Source: Candidatus Aminicenantota bacterium (GTDB taxonomy: Bacteria > Acidobacteriota > Aminicenantia > Aminicenantales > Aminicenantaceae). Taken from it: DNA of 22,706 bases. The stretch lies in NCBI GenBank assembly GCA_030620655.1, contig JAUXEH010000007.1:1-22706 (forward strand), in the 5' to 3' direction. Position 1 is the first letter of the stretch. Every line of letters begins with the position of its first letter. The notes under the pieces were generated by a model that worked only from the letters and a program-made list of their open reading frames with translations, ran no database searches and was not told the origin of the DNA. Of the stretch, positions 6,881-13,550 are shown in pieces. The position numbers and the translations under genes were made by a program.

Positions 6881-7960
6881 ATGTTTGGACTAAGCCGAGG
6901 AAAAGAACTTGTCGGGCTTGACATCGGCTCCTATTCCGTAAAAGCCGTCGAGCTAAAACCAAAGAAAAAAGATGGAGCAGACGCTTTCGAAGTCAAAAAG
7001 ATCGGCTACGAACTCCTCCCCCATGATGCCATCGTAGAGGGAACTATCATCGATTCCGCTGCCGTGGTTGAAACCATAAAAATGGTTTTCGAAGAGAACA
7101 AGATCGCTAACAAGAACGTCGTCATATCCATCAGCGGCAATTCCGTTATCATCAAGAAGATCTCCCTGCCGGCCATGGAGAGCCAGGAGCTCGCCGAATC
7201 CATCATTTGGGAGGCAAAGCATAACATCCCCTATCCTTATGAAGAGACCAATGTGGACTACGCCATCCTGGAACCCCCTTCCCACGCCCCGGATCAGAAC
7301 CTGGATATCCTGCTGGTCGCCGCCAAGAAAGACAAGATCGCCAACTACAGCAACGTGATCAGCCAGGCGCGCAAAAACCTGGAGGGCATCGAAGTGGATG
7401 TCTTCGCCCTCCAAAACATCATGGAGATCAACTATCCGGAGATCTTCCCGGACAAGACACTCGCGATCATCAACTTGGGGGCGAACATCACCAACGTCGT
7501 CATCATCGAGAGAGGGATCCCGCAGCTCTTCCGGGACCTGTCCCTGGGGGGTTCGTTTTTTACGGAAAACCTGAGCAAGGACCTCAACCTCAGCTTCGAT
7601 GACGCTGAAAAATTGTTGAAGGGACTGCCGGTCGAGAACGTGCAGCCCGAGCAGCTGTCCTCCGTCATCAACATGAACGTGCAGAACCTGCTCGAAGAGA
7701 TCGAAAAGACGTTCTCGTTCTACGAGGCCGGCGAAAAGAGTGATAAAAAAGTTGAATTCATCTTCCTGAGTGGTGGACTTTCCAAGCTCAAAGACCTTCC
7801 GGGATACTTTGAGCAGAAGTTCAGTATTAAAACCGAGTCCTTGAATCCTTTTCGAAGGATCGATTTCGACGAGAAGAAATTCGATACCATGTATTTCGAA
7901 GAGATGGCCTCCCTCTTCGGGGTCGCCACCGGACTCGCAACTCGAAAAATGGACAAATAA
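6881..7960 (+). CDS. pilM: Type IV pilus assembly protein PilM
   Basis: PilM is a cytoplasmic, FtsA/actin-like ATPase-fold protein that binds the N-terminus of PilN and links the pilus alignment complex to the motor side. The 359-residue sequence starts with a phosphate-loop-like segment, LVGLDIGSYSVKAVEL. It has an SHS2-type subdomain with MESQELAESIIWEAKHNIPY, the NLGANITNVVII second phosphate motif near 195-206, and FLSGGLSKLKDLPGYFEQ as the adenosine-binding motif near 290-310. All belong to the family. AGGA lies 7 nt before the ATG and overlaps the coaD stop region. It is followed after 3 nt by pilN, in the classic pilMNOPQ order. Confidence 0.95.
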   Translation: MFGLSRGKELVGLDIGSYSVKAVELKPKKKDGADAFEVKKIGYELLPHDAIVEGTIIDSAAVVETIKMVFEENKIANKNVVISISGNSVIIKKISLPAMESQELAESIIWEAKHNIPYPYEETNVDYAILEPPSHAPDQNLDILLVAAKKDKIANYSNVISQARKNLEGIEVDVFALQNIMEINYPEIFPDKTLAIINLGANITNVVIIERGIPQLFRDLSLGGSFFTENLSKDLNLSFDDAEKLLKGLPVENVQPEQLSSVINMNVQNLLEEIEKTFSFYEAGEKSDKKVEFIFLSGGLSKLKDLPGYFEQKFSIKTESLNPFRRIDFDEKKFDTMYFEEMASLFGVATGLATRKMDK

Positions 7961-7963
7961 ACG

Positions 7964-8584
7964 ATGATCAGGATCAACTTACTCAAACCTGGACAAAAGG
8001 ATTTCAAGGAGTCTCCGGCCGCCGCTCCTATGGTGGAATTCAAGGAGAAGAAAAGCCAACCCCTCTTTGGATTGATCCCGCTTCTGGCCATACTCGCCGT
8101 CGCCGCCCTGTTTTTCTTTCAGAAAAGCGAGATCAACCAGGAGCGAACCCTGCTGGCCCAGGCGCAGGAAGAAAAGCGGAGCCTGCAGGATGTCGTGGTC
8201 AAACTGGAGGAGCTCCAGCAGCAGCGGGAACTGCTCCAGCGGAAGATCGACCTCATTGTCCGGCTTCAGGCCGAGCAGCCCAGCGCCGTCATCATCCTGG
8301 ATGAGCTGAGCCGGAAGCTGCCGGAATGGGTGTGGCTGACCGAGGCGGCCTTCGACGGCGAGATCGTCATTCTGAAAGGCCGCACCGTCAACAACAACCT
8401 GCTGGCCGAGTACATCCGCAACCTGCAGGAGAGCCCTCATTTTTCGGCAGTCAACCTGATACAGACTATCCAGCGCCGCCAGCGGAATGACGAGTACAAC
8501 GAATTCTCGCTGAGTGCCCAGTTCGTGCCGCCGACCCCACCGAAAACGGCGGGCGAACCGGCCGCAGAAGGGGAACGACAATGA
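7964..8584 (+). CDS. pilN: Type IV pilus assembly protein PilN
   Basis: PilN is a bitopic inner-membrane protein. Its cytoplasmic N-terminus docks into PilM and its periplasmic domain pairs with PilO. The conserved PilM-binding motif is seen as MIRINLL at residues 1-7. A transmembrane helix spans about residues 35-51, followed by a coiled coil at about 55-105 rich in Gln, Glu and Leu. A ferredoxin-like periplasmic domain follows at about 107-185 (IILDELSRKLPEWVWLTEA). The tail is Pro/Ala-rich. The stop overlaps the pilO ATG (ATGA), indicating coupled translation. Length is typical. Confidence 0.93.
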   Translation: MIRINLLKPGQKDFKESPAAAPMVEFKEKKSQPLFGLIPLLAILAVAALFFFQKSEINQERTLLAQAQEEKRSLQDVVVKLEELQQQRELLQRKIDLIVRLQAEQPSAVIILDELSRKLPEWVWLTEAAFDGEIVILKGRTVNNNLLAEYIRNLQESPHFSAVNLIQTIQRRQRNDEYNEFSLSAQFVPPTPPKTAGEPAAEGERQ

Positions 8585-9162
8585 AAGACTGGCCCTGGTA
8601 TGGTTACATAATCGTAGCGGTCCTGATTTTTGGGCTGTTCTACTTCATACACTACAAACCCAAGAATGAGGAGCTGACGGGCTTGAGGGACGAACGAATC
8701 GCGACCGAGAACGAGGTCGTCGAGCTCAAGAAGAAAAAGGAACAGCTGGACCAGATCGAGGTGGAGCTGGCCAACATGAAGGTCAAGCTCAAAGAGCTGG
8801 AGACCATCATCCCTCAGGAAGAAGAGATCGCGGACATCCTGGAGCGCATCCAGCAGCTGGCCTTCGACTCCCGTCTCAACGTCGACAAATTCATTCCCCG
8901 GCCCTTGGTGGAAATGGAATTCTACGCCGAGAAGCCCATCAACATCGAGATGACGGGCAACTATCACAACCTGGCCATATTCTTCAATCACCTGAGCAAC
9001 TTCGCCAGGCTCTTCACCATTGAGAACTTCTCGATCAAGGTCATGCGGATTCAGTCCGACACCAACACCATAACCGCTGCCACGACCGCCAAGACCTACA
9101 TATTCCAGAAGCCGCCTCCGCCCACGGAAGAGCCGGCTCAAACACCCGCAAGGAAAAGATGA
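8581..9162 (+). CDS. pilO: Type IV pilus assembly protein PilO
   Basis: PilO is the partner of PilN in the periplasmic alignment complex connecting the cytoplasmic motor to the secretin. The 193-residue protein has one transmembrane helix at about residues 8-24, a long Lys/Glu-rich coiled coil at about 30-80, and a ferredoxin-like domain from about 85 to 175 containing ADILERIQQLAFDSRLNVD and GNYHNLAIFFNHLSNFARLF, the latter a well-conserved PilO segment. The C-terminus is Pro-rich and basic. It overlaps pilN by 4 nt at its start and pilP by 4 nt at its end. Confidence 0.93.
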   Translation: MKDWPWYGYIIVAVLIFGLFYFIHYKPKNEELTGLRDERIATENEVVELKKKKEQLDQIEVELANMKVKLKELETIIPQEEEIADILERIQQLAFDSRLNVDKFIPRPLVEMEFYAEKPINIEMTGNYHNLAIFFNHLSNFARLFTIENFSIKVMRIQSDTNTITAATTAKTYIFQKPPPPTEEPAQTPARKR

Positions 9163-9638
9163 TGAGGAAAGCGTTGATTTTACTGTGTGCTTTTGGACTC
9201 CTGTGCGCGACCCTGCAGCCGGCCGTTGCGCAGGAGCCTGAAAAGAAAGGGCAGCAGGAGCAGGCGCAGGAGGTCGACACCTCCGCGATCCGGAAGCGGG
9301 GGGCCATCACCTACGATCCCGCCGGGCGGAGAGACCCGTTCCGCGATCTGCTGGGGGGTCAAGAAGTCGGAGATACGCCCGGAGTCGAGGGTATCGCCAA
9401 CATGACCATCGACGATGTCGTCTTGATCGGGATCACCCAGGTGCGGGGTAAGCTGAACGCCATCATCAACGGGCCCCAGGGATTCCCCTTTACCATCAAG
9501 ACAGGAGATAAATTTGCCGACGGTTTCGTCTTATCCATACATGAGTCTAAGGTTGTCTTCCGCAAGACACGCGAAAGGGGTGTCCCCCTTTACAAACCGA
9601 AAGACGTCGTCAAAGAAATAAATCCGGAGGAGCGATAA
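9159..9638 (+). CDS. pilP: Type IV pilus assembly protein PilP
   Basis: PilP bridges PilN/PilO and the periplasmic N-domains of PilQ. The 159-residue protein has an N-terminal signal peptide (about 1-24, ending AVA-Q), a flexible Gln/Glu-rich linker, the family signature YDPAGRRDPFRDLLGG near 49-64, and a small beta domain at about 80-155 (DDVVLIGITQVRGK, then TIKTGDKF and FADGFVLSIHESKVVF). Canonical PilP is a lipoprotein. Here the two cysteines in the signal region (C10, C16) have Leu at -1 and do not form a lipobox, so signal peptidase I processing and a soluble periplasmic protein are more likely. It overlaps pilO by 4 nt; GGAGG near its end serves pilQ. Confidence 0.9.
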   Translation: MMRKALILLCAFGLLCATLQPAVAQEPEKKGQQEQAQEVDTSAIRKRGAITYDPAGRRDPFRDLLGGQEVGDTPGVEGIANMTIDDVVLIGITQVRGKLNAIINGPQGFPFTIKTGDKFADGFVLSIHESKVVFRKTRERGVPLYKPKDVVKEINPEER

Positions 9639-9639
9639 C

Positions 9640-11874
9640 ATGAGAGGGAAAACATATTTACGGGTACTCTCCCTTCTGGGTGTCCTTACGCTGGTGTGTG
9701 GATTGGGAGCGAGCTCTGACAGACCCCCGGTCAACATAGATCAGATATCCGTGCGGGCCGGGGTACTCCATACCAAGATCCTGCTCGAATCCAACATGCC
9801 GCTGGTCATCCTCGGGTCCCATTATCTCGAAGGGGCAGCCCCCACGCTGGTCATCGACACGAACAAGATATCGTCGCAAGACGCCTCTAACCTGCGGTTC
9901 GGCCAATCTTCCATCGTGAGCAACATCCAGATCGATAATGCCACCGAGGATACGTCCCGTCTGATCTTCGACCTGAAGGAACAGGTTCCGTACCGCATCT
10001 ACTCCGATCCCAAGGGTACGGTCATCGAATTCAACCGGTACCAGAACGGACAGAAAGACTATGTGCTCGAAAGTGAGCTGCAGGCCAAGATCGAAAGCCA
10101 GTCCATGCCTTCCGCGTACCTCATGGACATCCAGGTGGCGTCAAATCCGGACCGCGTGGATGTGGTGGCGGATCTGACCGAAGCTACACTCTCCCACGTG
10201 TTTGTCCTGAACGATCCCCTGCGCCTGGTCGTCGACCTGCACAACACGCTCTACACGCGCAAGGCCACGAATTACACTGTGAACAAGCTGGGTGTGGAGA
10301 AGGTCCGGGCGGCACAGTTCCAGATGGGCGATCCCTACACCATAACACGCATGGTTTTCGACCTCAAGAGACCGCAACTTTACTCGGTCGACACCCGGGG
10401 CAATAAACTGGTCGTGTCCTTCTTTGACAGACAGGAGGGCATCGTCAAGCCGAACGGAGACACGGAAGCAGCCGCCCAGCCGGAACCACCCCCTGTGGAG
10501 ACCGCGGCTCCTCCCAAGACCGAATTTCCGGAAGTCAGGGTGAAACCGGCCCAGGATCCGGAGCAGGAGGAGCAGGCCGCACAGTTCGCGCCCAGAACGA
10601 TCGCCGAGAAGACGACTCGGTTCCAAGGGGAAATCCTCACGATGAAGTTCCGTGACGCCGACCTGCAGGCCGTGGTCTTTTACCTGGCTGAATTCGCCGG
10701 ACTGAACGTGGTCTTCGATCCCGGCGTGACCGGCATCGTCAGCGTCAGTCTGGTAGATGTTCCCTGGGACCAGGCCCTCGACGTCATCCTCAAACAGAAC
10801 AAGATGGGCAAGGTCATCGAAGGCAACATACTGCGCATCGCACCCATGTCGGTGCTGACACGCGAACGCGAAGAACTGTTGCGCCTCGAGGAAAGCCAGG
10901 AACTCTCCGGCCCGCTGAAGACACGGACATTCTGGCTTTCATATTCACGGGCGTCCGATGTCCAGGCCCTGCTGACATCGAAGATCTCCCAACGGGGTGA
11001 GCTCATCATCGACAACCGCACCAACACGCTGACCATCACCGATGTCGAAGACCGCATGGCCATCCTCGAATCCATGATCGAGGTGTTCGACACACCCACA
11101 CCGCAGGTTTCCATCGAGGCCCGGATCGTAGAGGCCAGCTCCACCTTCATCCGGAACCTCGGCATCCAGTGGGGATTCCGCTCCATCCAGGATCCGTACT
11201 ACGGGAACCAGACGTCCTTGAAATTCCCCAACAAGACCCTGATTGACGGGGCCCTGATCCCACGGGGTATCGTGACCAAGGGAATCTCCGGGCCCCTGGG
11301 TGGATATGCCATCAACCTGCCGGCCCCGGCTTTTACCACCGCCCTGGGGATCTCGTTCGCCAACGTGCTGGACACCTTCCGGCTGGATATGGCATTGACC
11401 GCGCTGGAGACATCGGGAAGCGGGAAGATCATCTCCGCCCCCAAGATCACCACGCAGAACAACCAGGAAGCCAACATCGTCCAGGGCCGGCAGATCCCGG
11501 TCCAGACGGTGGCCAACTTCACCGTCACCACCCGGTACGTCAACGCCGCCCTCGAGCTGCGGGTCACGCCCCAGATCACGGCCGAAGGCACCGTCATCAT
11601 GTATGTCCGGATCGAGAACAACGCGGCCGATTTCGCCAACCTGGTCAACGGCATCCCGCCCATCACGACGCAGAGCGCTGAAACCACGGTCATGGTACCC
11701 GACGGCGGGACCACCGTGATCGGAGGCATCTACCGGACCGAGGATTCGATCACGCGGGAAAAGGTCCCGCTGCTCCATAAGATCCCGATTCTGGGGAACC
11801 TCTTCAAGTCCTTTGCCAGGACAAAGCAGAATCGAGAGCTGCTGATTTTCATAACTCCCAGAATAATCAAATAA
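9640..11874 (+). CDS. pilQ: Type IV pilus secretin PilQ
   Basis: PilQ forms the outer-membrane ring through which the pilus passes. The 744-residue precursor has a signal peptide (about 1-24), two AMIN domains (about 33-132 and 160-265, peptidoglycan-binding in known homologues) and a Pro/Glu-rich linker (about 275-320). An N0/STN domain follows (about 330-402, MKFRDADLQAVVFYLAEFAG), then an N1 domain (about 424-486) and the secretin beta-barrel domain (about 487-744). The C-terminus has VPDGGTTVIGGIY, followed by VPLLHKIPILGNLFKS and LLIFITPRIIK, the standard secretin end. GGAGG lies upstream of the ATG, 1 nt after pilP. Length is typical for two AMIN repeats. The two lipoprotein genes that follow may be dedicated partners. 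Confidence 0.95.
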   Translation: MRGKTYLRVLSLLGVLTLVCGLGASSDRPPVNIDQISVRAGVLHTKILLESNMPLVILGSHYLEGAAPTLVIDTNKISSQDASNLRFGQSSIVSNIQIDNATEDTSRLIFDLKEQVPYRIYSDPKGTVIEFNRYQNGQKDYVLESELQAKIESQSMPSAYLMDIQVASNPDRVDVVADLTEATLSHVFVLNDPLRLVVDLHNTLYTRKATNYTVNKLGVEKVRAAQFQMGDPYTITRMVFDLKRPQLYSVDTRGNKLVVSFFDRQEGIVKPNGDTEAAAQPEPPPVETAAPPKTEFPEVRVKPAQDPEQEEQAAQFAPRTIAEKTTRFQGEILTMKFRDADLQAVVFYLAEFAGLNVVFDPGVTGIVSVSLVDVPWDQALDVILKQNKMGKVIEGNILRIAPMSVLTREREELLRLEESQELSGPLKTRTFWLSYSRASDVQALLTSKISQRGELIIDNRTNTLTITDVEDRMAILESMIEVFDTPTPQVSIEARIVEASSTFIRNLGIQWGFRSIQDPYYGNQTSLKFPNKTLIDGALIPRGIVTKGISGPLGGYAINLPAPAFTTALGISFANVLDTFRLDMALTALETSGSGKIISAPKITTQNNQEANIVQGRQIPVQTVANFTVTTRYVNAALELRVTPQITAEGTVIMYVRIENNAADFANLVNGIPPITTQSAETTVMVPDGGTTVIGGIYRTEDSITREKVPLLHKIPILGNLFKSFARTKQNRELLIFITPRIIK

Positions 11875-11887
11875 CAGGGTGGAAACC

Positions 11888-12535
11888 ATGAAAAAAATAA
11901 CAATAACCTTTAAGCTTTTAGCCGTGATTTCGCTGGCCTTCGCCCTGGCCGCCTGCAATCCCATCGAGAACGAAACGACCTCGGCCAGCATGCTGGTCGT
12001 CACCAACCTCCTGGGTGAAGACATGGAAGGAAACATGGCCAACTACCTGGAATCAGACGTCCTGTATGAGGATGAGGAAGAAGGCATCACCACCATCTAC
12101 GCCGATCCCGCCACCGCCTCGCTCACGGTCAGGCTGCTGGACCCGAATTCGATCACCGGACCCTCAAACCTCAACTCCGTGACCATCGAGCGGTACCAGG
12201 TAAGCTATTCCCGGACAGACGGGCGCAGCACCGAGGGTGTCGACGTCCCTTACGCCCATGAAGGCATGTTCTCCGCTACTATCGCCGTCGACCAAACCAG
12301 AGACGTTTCCTTCACCATCGTCCGGGCGGCGGCCAAGGCCGAACCGCCCCTGGTCGACCTGCATGTAGGCCGCGACTTGGGCGTGCTCACATGCCTGGCC
12401 AAGGTGGTGTTTTACGGCAAGGACATAACCGGCCGGGCCGTCAAGGCCACCGGTTACCTGACCATCCACTTTGCCAATTATGCCAACGAAAGTGGTGGAG
12501 GCTCGGCCTCCGCCGCCGGCAGTAAAATCCAATGA
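11888..12535 (+). CDS. Putative lipoprotein following pilQ
   Basis: This is a 215-residue protein I cannot assign to a named family. A basic N-terminus (MKKITITFK), hydrophobic stretch and LAAC lipobox (Cys23) show a Sec-exported lipoprotein. The following Asn-Pro gives no inner-membrane retention signal of the enterobacterial Asp+2 type. The mature part begins with an acidic, Ser/Thr-rich segment containing SASMLVVTNLLGED. Two beta-rich stretches follow (about 75-145 and 150-200, for example VVFYGKDITGRAVKATGYLT), suggestive of immunoglobulin-like folds, and a Gly/Ser/Ala-rich tail ends it. ATG 11888 is chosen because GGGTGG lies just upstream and it begins directly at the signal peptide; an in-frame GTG at 11879 adds three residues. 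It lies 13 nt after pilQ in the same operon, so a role at the secretin or pilus is inferred only from position. Confidence 0.75.
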   Translation: MKKITITFKLLAVISLAFALAACNPIENETTSASMLVVTNLLGEDMEGNMANYLESDVLYEDEEEGITTIYADPATASLTVRLLDPNSITGPSNLNSVTIERYQVSYSRTDGRSTEGVDVPYAHEGMFSATIAVDQTRDVSFTIVRAAAKAEPPLVDLHVGRDLGVLTCLAKVVFYGKDITGRAVKATGYLTIHFANYANESGGGSASAAGSKIQ

Positions 12536-12549
12536 GAGGGACCAGGACA

Positions 12550-13470
12550 ATGAAGCAGAAAAAACACACGATATTAGCGATCGGTCTGGTTATCTTGATG
12601 GCCGCGGCCTTGAGCTCGTGTAAGCGGGATACCATGGGACTGCCTGACCCCACTGGCCCATCCACGTTGGCCACCATCCTCAAGATGGGCGCATCCCCCA
12701 ACGTGATCGCGGCCGGACTGAAAGAACGCCAGACAGCAGTCATCACCGCCCACCTGTACAAGTTCGACGGGCAGGCGCTGGGCGGCAAGACCATACATTT
12801 CGAGGTGCGGGATGCGTTCGGGATCAAGGCGAATTACGGACACCTGGACAACTCTATGACCGTGGTGTCCAAGGTGACGGACGGCGCCGGCAAGGTCACG
12901 GTCACGTACACGGGTCCGATCGCCTCTGAGCTGGATACCTTCGACAACTTCACCCTCTACGTCTACGCTTGGGTGGGTTGGCAGGGCAAGGAAGAGATCA
13001 GCGAGCTCTGCCCCATCCACATCGTGGGCGACGTGCTGGCCGACCTGGAGATCGAGTTCGAGCTGCAGGCCTTCCCCAACGTGCTCTGGTGCGGCGCCAC
13101 TCCCCCGACCTCCAGGATCCGCGGGATCTTCACCTACCAGAACGGCGTGCCCATCGTGGGACGCAAGGTGTTCTTTGAAATCACCGGCTTTAATGGCCCC
13201 CCCGGCGCAGAAGGCAAATTCGAGGACGGCACCAGGAAGACCTTTGCCATAACCGATTACAAAGGGATCGCGGAAATACTCTACATCGGCCCGACCGGCA
13301 ACCAATTAACCGGAGATGCAGCAGTCTGGATCCAGGGCCAACCGGAGACAGATTGGATCCATGTCCCCCTCCCCCCTGACTATGATCCCGATGGGACCGA
13401 TCCGGCGGAAAAATATTATATCCACAAGACCATGGGCTTGCGGCTGATCAAAGCGCCGGGAAACAACTAA
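12550..13470 (+). CDS. Putative lipoprotein with two Ig-like (Big_1-type) domains
   Basis: The 306-residue product starts with MKQKK, a hydrophobic helix and LSSC lipobox (Cys24), so it is probably a lipid-anchored envelope protein. Two repeats resemble bacterial Ig-like group 1 (invasin/intimin type) domains: residues about 40-125 (PNVIAAGLKERQTAVITAHL, IHFEVRD, VTDGAGKVTVTYTGP) and about 170-270 (IRGIFTYQNGVPIVGRKVFF, ITDYKGIAEILYIGPTG). The paired GKVTVTYTGP and GIAEILYIGP ends are clear internal similarity. ATG 12550 has GAGGG and AGGA upstream; the ATG at 12532 overlaps the previous stop (ATGA) but has no ribosome site, adds only six residues and remains possible. As the last gene before the terminator it probably acts with the pilus, but neither partner nor ligand can be deduced. 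Confidence 0.75.
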   Translation: MKQKKHTILAIGLVILMAAALSSCKRDTMGLPDPTGPSTLATILKMGASPNVIAAGLKERQTAVITAHLYKFDGQALGGKTIHFEVRDAFGIKANYGHLDNSMTVVSKVTDGAGKVTVTYTGPIASELDTFDNFTLYVYAWVGWQGKEEISELCPIHIVGDVLADLEIEFELQAFPNVLWCGATPPTSRIRGIFTYQNGVPIVGRKVFFEITGFNGPPGAEGKFEDGTRKTFAITDYKGIAEILYIGPTGNQLTGDAAVWIQGQPETDWIHVPLPPDYDPDGTDPAEKYYIHKTMGLRLIKAPGNN

Positions 13471-13496
13471 GACAATCTACGCGCTCCTCCAACCAG

Positions 13497-13529
13497 AAAA
13501 AAGACGTCCTCCGGGGCGTCTTTTTTTTT
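13497..13529. terminator. Bidirectional intrinsic terminator
   Basis: AAAAAAGACG (13497-13506) pairs with CGTCTTTTTT (13517-13526), with an inner CC/GG extension closed by a C(UCCG)G loop of the stable UNCG type. The T-run reaches 13529 on the plus strand, and the A-run gives a T-run on the minus strand. It lies between the convergent lipoprotein and priA genes, so it should end both operons. Confidence 0.85.
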
Positions 13530-13550
13530 GCCGGGGGAGTTTCCCCAGAA

